DNA of 47,817 nucleotides, taken from positions 1 through 47,817 of the forward strand of contig JBAQNS010000017.1 in NCBI GenBank assembly GCA_049304015.1, given 5' to 3'. Below the pieces are notes generated by a model. The model was not told the origin of the DNA, ran no database searches, and saw only the letters and a program-made list of their open reading frames with translations. Within the stretch, counting starts at the first letter, position 1, and each line of letters begins with the position of its first letter. Below are positions 9,039 to 18,103 of this stretch, in pieces. A program made the translations under genes and the position numbers. The stretch comes from JAIFWN01 sp049304015 (GTDB lineage: Bacteria; Patescibacteriota; Minisyncoccia; Phycocordibacterales; Zambryskibacteraceae).

Positions 9039-10211
9039 ATGCTTCACCACATTCTTCGTCGTAGAAATACACCTAAGAAACTTTTCCCTATTCATCTTGC
9101 GGGTTTTCTTTTTTCTTTTCATCTCAGCATTCTTATCTATATAAATTCTTCTTTCTTAGGTAATTATTTTAATTCCACCTTTGTCAGTTTAATTTATATT
9201 GGAGGCGCACTAGGTTCTATTATTCTTTTATTAATTTCTGTTAGATTGCAAAATTGGCTTGGTAATCGCAGATTTCTTGAACTTTTTCTCCTCATTGAAC
9301 TTATCTCTGTCTGTACACTGGCTTTAACCAACTCACCTCTTTGGGTAGCACTTTTCTTTATGATTTTTGAAGCCACTTCTGTCTTAATTATTTATAGTCT
9401 GGATATTTTTCTTGAAGATGCTACCCCAGAAGAAAGAACTGGTCGGGTCAGAGGAATTTATCTTACCTTGGGTAACTTGGCGGTAGTTCTTTCTCCATTA
9501 GTAATAGCTCTAGTAGCTCCCAATGGAGAATTCACTCATCTCTATGTAGTCTCTGCCTTAATACTTTTACCGATTTTCCTTATTGCTCTTTATGCCTTCA
9601 ATGATTTTAAGGATGGCAAGAAAGAAATACCAAAACTTCCCTTCAAGGCTTGGTGGCATTCGAATAATATTCGTAGAGACACCATGGTACGATTTGCCTT
9701 ATCTCTTTTTTACAGCATAGTGGTTATTTATTCCCCTCTTTACCTTAGAAACATTGTCGGTTTCACTTGGACAGAGATAAGTATTATTTTCACCATAATG
9801 CTTTTGCCTTTTGTACTCTTTGAAATTCCACTTGGTCGTCTTGCAGACAAATTATTAGGAGAGAAGGAAATCATGACTACAGGTCTCTTTATCATGGGTA
9901 CTACTCTCATAATTATGCCGTTTATGAATAAGCCCCTAATGATACCTTGGATAATAATTCTTTTTGCTTCCAGAGTCGGTGCCAGTATGGTCGAGGTAAC
10001 GGTTGAAAGCTATTTCTTTAAACATGTGAACAAAAATGACGAAGGTCTCATTTCAATATTTCGCCTCACTCAATCAGTGTCCTATATCATTGGCCCAATC
10101 ATTGGAGCCGTGGTCATTGCCTTCCTGCCTTTCGAAGCAATGTTTTTCATCCTCGCACTAGTAATGCTTAAAGCTATGAGCTCGAGCACTCTCCTCCAAG
10201 ACACTCGTTAG
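9039..10211 (+). CDS. Major facilitator superfamily transporter
   Basis: About 390 residues with roughly 11-12 hydrophobic helices in the two-bundle MFS arrangement; the substrate is unknown. Recognisable features are the loop after helices 4-5 with EDATPEERTGRVRGIYLTLGN and the mid-protein segment PLGRLADKLLGEKE, which resembles the MFS loop motif G-R-x-x-D. Three start codons lie in a row (TTG 9033, ATG 9036, ATG 9039). I chose 9039 because the extended -10 hexamer ends exactly 6 nt before it, the spacing seen at other genes here. A strong terminator follows the stop. Confidence 0.85.
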   Translation: MLHHILRRRNTPKKLFPIHLAGFLFSFHLSILIYINSSFLGNYFNSTFVSLIYIGGALGSIILLLISVRLQNWLGNRRFLELFLLIELISVCTLALTNSPLWVALFFMIFEATSVLIIYSLDIFLEDATPEERTGRVRGIYLTLGNLAVVLSPLVIALVAPNGEFTHLYVVSALILLPIFLIALYAFNDFKDGKKEIPKLPFKAWWHSNNIRRDTMVRFALSLFYSIVVIYSPLYLRNIVGFTWTEISIIFTIMLLPFVLFEIPLGRLADKLLGEKEIMTTGLFIMGTTLIIMPFMNKPLMIPWIIILFASRVGASMVEVTVESYFFKHVNKNDEGLISIFRLTQSVSYIIGPIIGAVVIAFLPFEAMFFILALVMLKAMSSSTLLQDTR

Positions 10212-10212
10212 T

Positions 10213-10245
10213 TGTGCAACATTCGATGTTGCACATTATTTTTTG
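10213..10245 (+). terminator. Rho-independent terminator after the MFS gene
   Basis: A perfect 10-bp stem TGTGCAACAT/ATGTTGCACA with a 3-nt loop is followed by TTATTTTTTG. It begins 2 nt after the MFS stop, and its T-run overlaps the end of the convergent gene. Confidence 0.9.
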
Positions 10246-10826
10246 TACTCGACTATTTCTCCTGTTTTTATTTCTATTTTATCTGCTTTGCGAAGATTCT
10301 TGATTTGTTTTTTAGATAAAATATCTGTGTGTGGAGAATTGTCTAACCTTTCCATTAATTCAAATAATTGTTCATTACTGTTCACCCAATCAATCTTTGA
10401 TTTATCCAAATCATACGGCCTAGAGAAGCTACGCATTGTTTTCTGTCCATTATTTAAAAAATATTCATGAAAGTAAGACATAGCTAGTTCTCTAACTGAT
10501 TTATAAATTGGTTCTCTGTAACGAAGCACAGCATGATTGGTCTTAGATATCGCCCCCCAACAACCATCTTTTTTATATATAGCCACTACGTGGTCACTAT
10601 CTTTGTCTGTGGCCCTAAGATCTAGAATGAGTGGTTTATGGCCCATTTGTTTAAGTACATAAGCAGCCACCAATGCTCCTTCGAAACAATGTGCTTCTTT
10701 GGATTCAAGGGTTCTCGCTACCCCCCGATACGTCTCACCACGCTTTTCAAAATTAAAAGGCAAAGAATTCAAAAAATCTTGAATTTGTTTTGGGCTCTTA
10801 AGTTTTTTAAGTGATTTAAGATTCAT
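10236..10826 (-). CDS. Transglutaminase-like protein (putative)
   Basis: A 196-residue soluble protein with no signal peptide. I do not recognise a named family. A transglutaminase/papain-like layout is visible: Cys47 at the start of a helix (AHCFEGALVAAYVL), His79 in a strand (SDHVVAIYKK) and Asn97 shortly after (GAISKTN). The family triad is Cys-His-Asp/Asn. The C-terminal third is basic and helical. Its ATG overlaps the stop of the DUF2914 gene upstream (TAATG), so the two are translationally coupled. Protease, transferase or an inactive binding domain are all possible. Confidence 0.6.
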   Translation of the reverse strand: MNLKSLKKLKSPKQIQDFLNSLPFNFEKRGETYRGVARTLESKEAHCFEGALVAAYVLKQMGHKPLILDLRATDKDSDHVVAIYKKDGCWGAISKTNHAVLRYREPIYKSVRELAMSYFHEYFLNNGQKTMRSFSRPYDLDKSKIDWVNSNEQLFELMERLDNSPHTDILSKKQIKNLRKADKIEIKTGEIVEYKK

Positions 10827-11929
10827 TAATAATTTATTTTTTTACTCAATGTAGCTGTAGAATTATAAACTAAATTAAAGTTTATTCGTCCAATAATATT
10901 ACCGTTTTCTGTTTCTACATCTACCCTCCATTTACCTGCATCCAAACCACTACCTAGAGAATAAGTTCTAAAACCTTCTGCTCTACCACCAACAACAGGA
11001 AGATAGACCTTGTTCATTGAAACCCAAGCTTTAGAAGTTTCATCATAATGCTCCCAATTATGGATTATTTGAATATCAAGGTTACTTGGAGAAAAAACTG
11101 CACTGTAAACATAAACAGGGTTATTGGCATTATCTAAATGAAAATCATCATACATATAGAAAAATCCTTTCCACCCATAATCTTCATAGCTAACTTCATA
11201 ATTCCCTTGAGCATCCTTGACTATAGAGTGATAAACTCCAGAAGTTTTCAAGGAAAGTGGTAGTGGTGGAATAAGGTTTGTGAAATATAAAACATTGAAC
11301 ACAATAAATATTCCCCAAATGACCGACCTCAACCTTACCCTTTCCTTTATAAAACTAGTTTTGCTTACATATCTTAATATGAGCAAAAAAAGAAACATCA
11401 CCAACATACTAATAACACCACTTAATACAAATATTTTTGAACCAATCTGATGAAGAAATACTGGTACAGCAAAAATAGAAAAGGCAAAAAGTGAGAGGAA
11501 AAATAAACTAGTTTGGAAAACCAAACGTTCATAATGTTTTTTTAATCTTTCATTGGCTATAAAGGCAATGATGAGAATCAAGATGAACGGCCAGGTATTG
11601 GTGAGAGTCGAACTTCTAAAGTAAAACACAATATAAGTAGACAAAAGACCACCAAAGAAAAATTGAAGAATATTTACCAACCAAAAATGACCTTCTGCTT
11701 CTCCTTCCCCATTATTTCTCTTCTCCTCATCTAGGTTGAGGAGAATGATAGTCACAGCAACAATGAACAAGTGGCCTGCCACCCAAAAATTCTCCCAAAG
11801 AGAGTCTACTCGTTTAAGGGTAAGAGCATCAAAAACGAATCCTCCAATTAGTGAAAGGGACGAAAGTGGGCGGTCATATTTTTTGTACCAAAAACTGATT
11901 TTCTCTAAAATCTGATTTATAAAACGCAT
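10826..11929 (-). CDS. DUF2914 multi-pass membrane protein
   Basis: A 367-residue membrane protein. About seven hydrophobic helices occupy residues 15-235. An extracytoplasmic C-terminal domain (about 240-355) carries DUF2914-like features: strands around SYEDYGWKGFFYMYDDF, paired Trp/Tyr strands, and the closing GKWRVDVETENGNIIGRINF. The function is unknown. Its -10 TATAAT (11941-11936, minus strand) ends 6 nt before its ATG, and it diverges from the pseudouridine synthase gene across 28 nt. Confidence 0.8.
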   Translation of the reverse strand: MRFINQILEKISFWYKKYDRPLSSLSLIGGFVFDALTLKRVDSLWENFWVAGHLFIVAVTIILLNLDEEKRNNGEGEAEGHFWLVNILQFFFGGLLSTYIVFYFRSSTLTNTWPFILILIIAFIANERLKKHYERLVFQTSLFFLSLFAFSIFAVPVFLHQIGSKIFVLSGVISMLVMFLFLLILRYVSKTSFIKERVRLRSVIWGIFIVFNVLYFTNLIPPLPLSLKTSGVYHSIVKDAQGNYEVSYEDYGWKGFFYMYDDFHLDNANNPVYVYSAVFSPSNLDIQIIHNWEHYDETSKAWVSMNKVYLPVVGGRAEGFRTYSLGSGLDAGKWRVDVETENGNIIGRINFNLVYNSTATLSKKINY

Positions 11930-11935
11930 AGGCTA

Positions 11936-11950
11936 ATTATATGCTACACT
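11936..11950. promoter_or_regulatory. Overlapping divergent -10 elements
   Basis: On the minus strand TATAAT (11941-11936) lies 6 nt before the DUF2914 ATG. On the plus strand TGC-TACACT (hexamer 11945-11950) lies 7 nt before the ATG at 11958. Both would give leaderless or nearly leaderless transcripts from a 28-nt intergenic region. Confidence 0.45.
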
Positions 11951-11957
11951 CGTGTGA

Positions 11958-12665
11958 ATGGAAGCTAAATACCCAATGCGGATAAACAAATATCTGGCTC
12001 TAAAGAACTACTCTACGCGTCGTGGAGCAGATGAACTCATTGAAAAACACCAAGTCCTCATAAATGGTCGTTTTGCTGTACTTGGAGATAAAGTCATAGA
12101 AACAGATATGGTTGAAGTCAGAGGCACAAAAAAACAAGCCGATAATTATGTCTATTATGCCTACAACAAACCTCTTGGTGTAGCCACCCTCGCTCCTAAT
12201 ACTGGAGGTAAGGGCATAAAAGAATCAATTGATTTAAAAAATGTCTTTCCTGTTGGACGATTGGATAAAAACTCACATGGACTTATTATCCTCACAAACG
12301 ACGGCCGAGTAACCGATAGATTACTCAACCCCATTCATACTCATGATAAGGAGTACTTGGTGAAAGTTCATGACAAATTGAGAAACAATTTTAAAGAGAA
12401 GATGGAAGGTGGTGTAAACATAGAAGGTTATATGACCGAACCTTGCAGAGTGAACATTATTGATGACACTACATTTTCTGTCACTCTTACTGAAGGTAAG
12501 AAACACCAAATCAGACGTATGTGTGCCAATCTTTTTGCTGAAGTGAAAGATTTAAAACGCACTCGTATTATGAATATTCTAATAGGCAAACTGGCTCCAA
12601 ACTCCTATAGAGAAATAAAAGGTGATGAACTTCAGACATTCCTTAAAGCTCTGGCTTTGATATAA
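11958..12665 (+). CDS. Pseudouridine synthase, RsuA/RluF type
   Basis: A 235-residue enzyme that isomerises a specific uridine in rRNA. An N-terminal S4 RNA-binding domain (about 7-55, MRINKYLALKNYSTRRGADE) is followed by the catalytic domain. The catalytic aspartate is Asp103 in PVGRLDKNSHGL, and EGKKHQIRRMCA matches the family RNA-binding motif. The sequence is closest in style to RluF (23S rRNA position 2604 in E. coli), but RluB or RsuA specificity is not excluded. An alternative start at 11976 (MRINKY) would fit the S4 domain equally well. Confidence 0.88.
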   Translation: MEAKYPMRINKYLALKNYSTRRGADELIEKHQVLINGRFAVLGDKVIETDMVEVRGTKKQADNYVYYAYNKPLGVATLAPNTGGKGIKESIDLKNVFPVGRLDKNSHGLIILTNDGRVTDRLLNPIHTHDKEYLVKVHDKLRNNFKEKMEGGVNIEGYMTEPCRVNIIDDTTFSVTLTEGKKHQIRRMCANLFAEVKDLKRTRIMNILIGKLAPNSYREIKGDELQTFLKALALI

Positions 12666-12666
12666 T
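12658..12666 (+). promoter_or_regulatory. Extended -10 for the two-helix membrane gene
   Basis: TGA-TATAAT. The hexamer (12661-12666) overlaps the stop codon of the pseudouridine synthase gene and ends 6 nt before the ATG at 12673. Confidence 0.6.
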
Positions 12667-12672
12667 ACTTGT

Positions 12673-13059
12673 ATGTTTAAGAGAATTTATAACTTTTTCG
12701 ACAAGCTCGAGGATAAAGTAAGAAGTCATCTTAGTCGCTCTCCAATTATTTATGGTTTTGTTGGAGGTATCGGGGTCATTCTTTTCTGGAGAGGAGTCTG
12801 GCACACTGCGGATCAATATCCATTTATGACCGGTCCGGTCACTACACTCATAGGGGCCATTATCTTGCTTTTGAGTGGTGTCTTTGTATCTGTCTTCGTG
12901 GGTAATAGATTAATCCTCACTGGTCTTCTAGGAGAAAAAAAACTTACGGAGAAGACTGAAGATGAAATAAATGCAGAAGAAGCAGAGCTAAAGAAAGTTG
13001 AACGGACTATGCGACATATCGAAAGTGAGATAGATGAACTAAAAAAAGATTTGAAATAA
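12673..13059 (+). CDS. Small membrane protein with C-terminal coiled coil
   Basis: A 128-residue protein of unknown function. It has a basic amphipathic N terminus, two membrane helices (about 25-45 and 55-78), and a charged helix (about 90-127) rich in Glu and Lys that should form a cytosolic coiled coil. No enzymatic motif is visible. It ends 1 nt before the stop of the convergent cyclophilin gene and has its own predicted leaderless promoter. Confidence 0.75.
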   Translation: MFKRIYNFFDKLEDKVRSHLSRSPIIYGFVGGIGVILFWRGVWHTADQYPFMTGPVTTLIGAIILLLSGVFVSVFVGNRLILTGLLGEKKLTEKTEDEINAEEAELKKVERTMRHIESEIDELKKDLK

Positions 13060-13060
13060 A

Positions 13061-13747
13061 TTATTCTACGGACACACTTTGGATTACTATTGGTTCCACT
13101 GGTCTATCGTTTTGACCTGTTTGAGTAGATTCTATTGCTCTTACCACTTCTTCACCTTTTACTACCACACCAAAAACTGTGTGTTTATCATCTAGAAAAT
13201 TATTATCTTTTGTATTAATGAAGAATTGGCTGCCACCGGTATTTGGCCCTGCATTAGCCATAGAAATAGTGCCTATAGAATTTTTGTTTCGTGGTCCGAG
13301 TTCATCAAGAATTGTATATCCAGGACCCCCTGTCCCCCAGAGTTCTGGGTGTGCATCATCCTTAGATAATGGATCACCTCCCTGAATCATAAAATCTTTT
13401 ATCACTCGATGAAACTTCACTCCATCATAGAATTTAGATTCAGCTAGCTTAATAAAATTTTTCACTGTATTAGGAGCTTGTTCTGGTAGGAACTGAATTA
13501 CTATATCTCCTTTGTTTGTATGTAGTGTGACGTTCATCGTTATTTTTTGTTCATTATTAATAATTTTCCCAGACACAGGTACAGCAGCTTCTGTAGTTGG
13601 TGCAGTTGGTTTACCAAATATATCAACAGTAGAGGTCGCAATTTTATTTTCTTCTGATTGGCTGAATTTAAACGTTCCGCTTGATCCCATCCACCAAGCA
13701 CCAACAACTAGAGCGATAACTATAACTACTAAAAATATTTTGTGCAT
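13061..13747 (-). CDS. Membrane-anchored cyclophilin-type peptidyl-prolyl isomerase
   Basis: A 228-residue protein. An N-terminal hydrophobic segment (about 4-20) would anchor it outside the membrane. A linker follows to about 75, then a complete cyclophilin domain. The catalytic and substrate-binding segments VKFHRVIKDFMIQGGDP, GTISMANAGPNTGGSQFFI and FLDDKHTVFGVV contain the family Arg, Phe, Gln and His residues. It should speed prolyl isomerisation in secreted proteins. A -10 TAAAAT (13760-13755, minus) ends 7 nt before the ATG. Confidence 0.93.
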   Translation of the reverse strand: MHKIFLVVIVIALVVGAWWMGSSGTFKFSQSEENKIATSTVDIFGKPTAPTTEAAVPVSGKIINNEQKITMNVTLHTNKGDIVIQFLPEQAPNTVKNFIKLAESKFYDGVKFHRVIKDFMIQGGDPLSKDDAHPELWGTGGPGYTILDELGPRNKNSIGTISMANAGPNTGGSQFFINTKDNNFLDDKHTVFGVVVKGEEVVRAIESTQTGQNDRPVEPIVIQSVSVE

Positions 13748-13757
13748 AGGGATTATT

Positions 13758-14336
13758 TTACTGTTTTTGAGCTATAAGAAAAGCAGCCAAATTGTACATA
13801 GGAGACCCATCAGAGTGTGCTACCTTGGCTTTTGATTCTTCCTCTCGGTGTTCCAGTATCTTCCAGTCTTTATAAAGACTTCCTAGTTCTTGGGTCTCAG
13901 GGAAATATCTATCAGTGGTGATATCTTCACCAAATAAATCACTATTCTTTGTAAAAGCGGCGATGACATTTAATCCACCACTATTAGTGTGCAATTTTAT
14001 CTCATCAACCATAAACATCGCTTCATTTGTGGACAAATGGTGATTAACATATGAACAAATAATCATATCGTAAAAATCATCCAGTTTTATTTTAGTAAGA
14101 TCAGCCACTTCTGCCTTTATATCAAGACCTCTTTTTTCTGCTTGTTCCTGGAGTTTCTTTATACCCTCTTCTGAGACATCTATCGCATGGACATCAAACC
14201 CCTTCTCAGCTAAAAAAAGAGCATGTCTACCAGTACCAGACCCAATATCTAGAATCTTGCCTGTATTTATGTGTTTAAGTGCCTCAACAACAATAGACTC
14301 TGGCTCTTGACCATGGTCAATAATTTTCTTATTCAT
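13758..14336 (-). CDS. Class I SAM-dependent methyltransferase (TehB-like)
   Basis: A 192-residue Rossmann-fold methyltransferase. Motif I is ILDIGSGTGRHALFLAEKG (residues 34-52). The acidic ribose-binding residue is in HAIDVSEEG, and CSYVNHHL matches the motif IV region. The substrate is unknown; TehB-type proteins methylate small molecules or metalloid oxyanions. The extended -10 TGT-TAAAAT (hexamer 14348-14343, minus) ends 6 nt before the ATG. It lies directly downstream of the copper island, but with its own promoter. Confidence 0.85.
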   Translation of the reverse strand: MNKKIIDHGQEPESIVVEALKHINTGKILDIGSGTGRHALFLAEKGFDVHAIDVSEEGIKKLQEQAEKRGLDIKAEVADLTKIKLDDFYDMIICSYVNHHLSTNEAMFMVDEIKLHTNSGGLNVIAAFTKNSDLFGEDITTDRYFPETQELGSLYKDWKILEHREEESKAKVAHSDGSPMYNLAAFLIAQKQ

Positions 14337-14363
14337 CCTCGAATTTTAACACAATTAGGGAAC

Positions 14364-14759
14364 TTATGATTTGAAGTCTATTTCAAAAGGATACATACCC
14401 ATACCACAAGTGCCTTGAAGACTAGAAACCTGTTGAGTGCCTATATCTATATCAGTTGAACCGTTTGGAGGTAAAACTTTGGTGATATTCAAACTAGGAA
14501 TTCTAACTGAAGATGAACAATCAAAAGTGCCATTTGTATCAAACCTAACAACAGTAGGAATACCTGCTTTAGCCACACTTATCCTAGGAAGAAAACCACC
14601 CTTAGCCCTTATTTCAACAACTTGTTGTCCACCAACAACGCTGACATTGTTGGCATTAACTACCTGTACCGGCCCTTTTACTGAATTCCCATTTATTAGA
14701 AAAATAGTGCCTGCAATCATTCCTCCGGCAATAATAATAGATAAAGCTGTGTATTTCAT
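14364..14759 (-). CDS. Cupredoxin-like exported copper-binding protein
   Basis: A 131-residue protein with an N-terminal signal or anchor helix (about 4-22) and a beta-sandwich of the cupredoxin_1 type. Likely copper ligands are Cys81 in FDCSSSVRIPSL and Cys118, Met120 and Met122 in TCGMGMYPFEI. The C-G-M-x-M ending is characteristic of small cupredoxin domains associated with copper ATPases. It would bind or buffer copper outside the membrane after export by CopA. It follows the HMA/DsbD-like gene by 12 nt and also has a private -10 TATAAT (14771-14766, minus) 6 nt before its ATG. Confidence 0.82.
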   Translation of the reverse strand: MKYTALSIIIAGGMIAGTIFLINGNSVKGPVQVVNANNVSVVGGQQVVEIRAKGGFLPRISVAKAGIPTVVRFDTNGTFDCSSSVRIPSLNITKVLPPNGSTDIDIGTQQVSSLQGTCGMGMYPFEIDFKS

Positions 14760-14765
14760 ATTGTT

Positions 14766-14771
14766 ATTATA
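14766..14771 (-). promoter_or_regulatory. -10 of the cupredoxin gene
   Basis: Minus-strand TATAAT (14771-14766), 6 nt before the ATG at 14759. It lies in the 12-nt gap after the upstream copper gene, giving a second route of expression not covered by the CsoR operator. Confidence 0.55.
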
Positions 14772-15803
14772 CTAGAAATTAAATACTGGCGGTATCACCC
14801 CAACAACAACCAAACTGTTAATAATATTAAACAGTGCAAACATGATAACAACAAGCCCTGCTGACTTGAAGAAAATACCAGACTTAGAACTATTTTTTAT
14901 ACTAAGTGAACTAAAACTTACAAGAGCAAGGAGCGGAAATGTCCCTAGAGCAAAAGCAAGCATTGTAAACGCCCCATGAGTAAAACTGCCTGTAGTCAAA
15001 GAATACAACTGCATCGATTGGGTAAAACCGCAAGGCAAGAAAAACGTAGCTACACCGACAAGTATTGGTGTAAGGGTATGATTTAATTTTGAAACTCCAT
15101 GAGCACGTTTGGACAAAAACTTAGGCATTGATGGTTGAAGTTTTTTGGCCCAAGGGAACACATCCAAAAGATTTATCCCCAATACAAGCATCACCAAACC
15201 TATTATTAAACCCAGAATAAAAGAAGCAGAAGTGCTCAAGGTGAAGGCTGAACCGATCGCTCCTATCACTCCTCCAAGAACAAAGAAAGCTACAATCCTT
15301 CCGACGTGGAACATTACCTGAGGTTTAATTTTGTCTCCTTCCTTTGCAAAAGTTGCAGACATGGAGAGAAGCAAACCCCCTACTACGGCCATACAAGAAG
15401 ATAGAGATGCAATAATGCCTATCACAAATGCTGTGCCATAAGTGACATTGCTTGCATTAACAAGATTAATCAAACCCATCTTTTGTAAGAGCACGAACAA
15501 CACTACAAACCCTAATGCAATTGGGACGGCTATTTTAAATTCAGACCAATTATTATCTTTGACTTGTCTCTCTACAGACACTGTGTACCCATGTGACTTT
15601 AGAGGGAGAGTTAAATCCACCGCAATTTGCTCGGGTGATTTATCTCCAAAGTCCCCTGTTACTTCGACTGTATTGTTTCTTAAATTTGATTTTACTTGAG
15701 TAATGTTTGGCATTTCTCCTAACTCACTTTCTGTCATTAAAACACATGCCTCGCAATGCATCCCGTGGACATGAAAGGTATATTTTTTGTTTTGATCGTT
15801 CAT
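14772..15803 (-). CDS. HMA domain fused to DsbD-like (TauE/UreH-type) membrane domain
   Basis: A 343-residue protein. Residues 1-75 form a heavy-metal-associated domain with the copper motif GMHCEAC. The rest is a six-helix module of the DsbD_2/sulfite-exporter family. Paired cysteines sit in or near membrane helices (SSCMAVVGGLLLSM and LPCGFTQSMQLYSL). An upstream in-frame ATG at 15908 lies inside copA. I chose 15803 because it begins just before the HMA domain and 5 nt after the copA stop. The pairing suggests copper transfer or thiol-redox handling across the membrane beside CopA; the reaction is unproven. Confidence 0.82.
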   Translation of the reverse strand: MNDQNKKYTFHVHGMHCEACVLMTESELGEMPNITQVKSNLRNNTVEVTGDFGDKSPEQIAVDLTLPLKSHGYTVSVERQVKDNNWSEFKIAVPIALGFVVLFVLLQKMGLINLVNASNVTYGTAFVIGIIASLSSCMAVVGGLLLSMSATFAKEGDKIKPQVMFHVGRIVAFFVLGGVIGAIGSAFTLSTSASFILGLIIGLVMLVLGINLLDVFPWAKKLQPSMPKFLSKRAHGVSKLNHTLTPILVGVATFFLPCGFTQSMQLYSLTTGSFTHGAFTMLAFALGTFPLLALVSFSSLSIKNSSKSGIFFKSAGLVVIMFALFNIINSLVVVGVIPPVFNF

Positions 15804-15807
15804 ATGA

Positions 15808-18102
15808 TTATAATTTCTGGACTTTAATTCTAAGTGAATTCGAAACCACAGACACACTGGAGAAAGCCATCGCCAGTCCTGCAAAAACAGGATTGAGTAG
15901 CCATCCAAAAATTGGATAAAACACTCCAGCCGCCAGTGGTATGCCTACAATATTGTATATGAAAGCCCAAAATAAATTTTGTTTTATCCCCAGCATCGTC
16001 ATTTTAGAAAGTTTGATAGCTTTTACTAATTTGGATATATCCCCACCAAGAAGAGTGATTCCGGCAGATTCTATGGCCACATCTGTCCCTGTACCCATGG
16101 CTATACCTACATCTGCTTGAGCCAAAGCCGGTGCATCATTCACCCCATCTCCAGCCATGGCCACAATTCTGCCTTGAGACTGTAATTCTTTTATCTTGGC
16201 GAGCTTGTCTTGAGGTAATACATGAGCTACCACATCGTCTATCCCCACAAGTGAGGCCATGTGTTTGGCTGCCCTCTCATCATCTCCGGTGAGCATTACT
16301 ACCTTAATCCCTAGCTTGTGGAGGTCTGCGATTGCTTGTTTGGATTCTTGTTTTATCTCATCTGCAACCATCACAAAACCAAGCACTTCATTTTTTGTAG
16401 TGAGAATCACCGGAGTCTTGCCTTGAAGGGTAAATTTCTCAAGTTTTGAGATGTCGAACTCTCGTCCGAGCTCTACTATGAGTTTTGCATTACCAACAAA
16501 ATATTCTGTCCCACTGACTATACCCCTAATCCCCTTACCTTGAAGTCCTTCAAAAGCAGAAACTTCTTCTAATTTTATATTTTTTTCCTCAGCATAGTTT
16601 ACTATCGCGTGTGCGATTGGATGTTCAGATTTCTTTTCGAGTGAGGCAATAATAGAAATTAATTCATCATCCATAAGACTAGAAAGATTTTCTATATCTA
16701 CAAGTGTTGGTTTGCCTATGGTGATAGTCCCAGTTTTATCTACTATGACTGTGTCTACTTTATGAAGTTTTTCTAAAGTCGCTGCATCTTTAATGAGTAT
16801 TCCTTCTCTTGCCCCCTTGCCTACCCCAACAATAATGGCTGTTGGTGTGGCCAAACCCAATGCACATGGACAAGCGATGACCAATATCCCCACAAAAGAA
16901 ACCAATCCAAATGAAAGCGCTTGAGAAAAGCCTAAATATTGAGAACCAACTATTAACCACACAGCCAGTGTGAGAAATGCAATCACAAGCACAATGGGGA
17001 CAAATATAGACGAGATTTTATCAGCTAGTGCTTGAATAGGCGCCTTACTTCCTTGAGCATCTTCAACCATGCGGATTATTTGGGCAAGCAATGTTTCAGA
17101 ACCAACTTTTGTGGCCTTAAAAGTAAATACACCAGTGGTGTTTATGGTGCCAGACACAACCCCATCACCTATTTTCTTTTGAGCCGGCATTGGTTCACCG
17201 GTCACCATTGATTCGTCTATATATGAAGAGCCATCTGTTATCACTCCATCTACAGGAATTTTTGTCCCTGGCTTCACTATGATTAAATCTCCATGAACCA
17301 CATCATTCACAGAAATTTCTATTTCTTGCCCATTTCTAATCACTAAAGCTGTTTTAGCTTGAAGGTTTAATAATTTTTCTATGGCATCTCCGGTTTTTAT
17401 CTTTGAGCGAGCTTCAAGGTATTTACCTAAAGCAATGAAAGTAATAACCACAATAACCACATCAAAATAAGATTGCTCGACATTTATGAATGGTCTAAGA
17501 GTTTCTTCAAACGCCCCTATGATAAAGCTATAAAGAAAAGCCGCAGATGTCCCTATACCTATGAGGGTGTCCATATTGGCATGCCCAGTTTTGAGGAACC
17601 TATAAAAACCAAGTAGATACGGCTTCCCTACTACAAATAAAGTATAGGTGGCCATCACAGGAAGAAGATGATGAAAGAATTCCTTGGTCACAAAACCCAT
17701 CTCTGGGGCAAGTTTATAAACCGCGAACATATCCCAAGCCATAATGAAAATACTAATAATGGCCAAAGGTACAGCAGAAATAACTTTTACTTTCATATCT
17801 TGAATTTCTGCCAACTTTTCTTTTTTTGATTGATTTAATCCAAGATGTTCTGCATGTTCACTTTCTGACATACCCATGGATTCTGCTGTGGGGATAATGA
17901 GTGAATATCCTAAATCTTCAATTTTTTTAGAAAGTGCTTCTGGATTAGTCTTTGTGTTATCAAATTTTATCTTGGCTGACTCTGTCCCATAATTTACTTC
18001 CGCCATTTCCACTCCTTCTGTCTTTTTAAAAGTTTTCTCTATGATGCCAGCACATGAAGCACAATGCATCCCACGTATTTTGTATATATGATGACTATCC
18101 AT
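15808..18102 (-). CDS. copA: Copper-exporting P1B-type ATPase CopA
   Basis: A 764-residue Cu(I) P-type ATPase. One N-terminal HMA domain carries GMHCASC (11-17). The eight-helix core contains CPC at 411-413 (metal-binding), the phosphorylation motif DKTGT at 455-459 (Asp455), SEHP in the nucleotide domain, TGDD and GDGVNDAP. The C-terminal transmembrane motif MAFSSVSVVSNSLR, with N-x6-Y/M-S-S-type residues, supports copper over zinc. It starts 1 nt after the csoR stop codon, so the two genes form one transcript under CsoR control. Confidence 0.96.
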   Translation of the reverse strand: MDSHHIYKIRGMHCASCAGIIEKTFKKTEGVEMAEVNYGTESAKIKFDNTKTNPEALSKKIEDLGYSLIIPTAESMGMSESEHAEHLGLNQSKKEKLAEIQDMKVKVISAVPLAIISIFIMAWDMFAVYKLAPEMGFVTKEFFHHLLPVMATYTLFVVGKPYLLGFYRFLKTGHANMDTLIGIGTSAAFLYSFIIGAFEETLRPFINVEQSYFDVVIVVITFIALGKYLEARSKIKTGDAIEKLLNLQAKTALVIRNGQEIEISVNDVVHGDLIIVKPGTKIPVDGVITDGSSYIDESMVTGEPMPAQKKIGDGVVSGTINTTGVFTFKATKVGSETLLAQIIRMVEDAQGSKAPIQALADKISSIFVPIVLVIAFLTLAVWLIVGSQYLGFSQALSFGLVSFVGILVIACPCALGLATPTAIIVGVGKGAREGILIKDAATLEKLHKVDTVIVDKTGTITIGKPTLVDIENLSSLMDDELISIIASLEKKSEHPIAHAIVNYAEEKNIKLEEVSAFEGLQGKGIRGIVSGTEYFVGNAKLIVELGREFDISKLEKFTLQGKTPVILTTKNEVLGFVMVADEIKQESKQAIADLHKLGIKVVMLTGDDERAAKHMASLVGIDDVVAHVLPQDKLAKIKELQSQGRIVAMAGDGVNDAPALAQADVGIAMGTGTDVAIESAGITLLGGDISKLVKAIKLSKMTMLGIKQNLFWAFIYNIVGIPLAAGVFYPIFGWLLNPVFAGLAMAFSSVSVVSNSLRIKVQKL

Positions 18103-18103
18103 T

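Noticed and set aside
15804..15908. Longer N terminus of the HMA-DsbD-like protein
   Set aside because: The extension lies wholly inside copA in another frame and has no domain similarity; the ATG at 15803 directly precedes the HMA domain.
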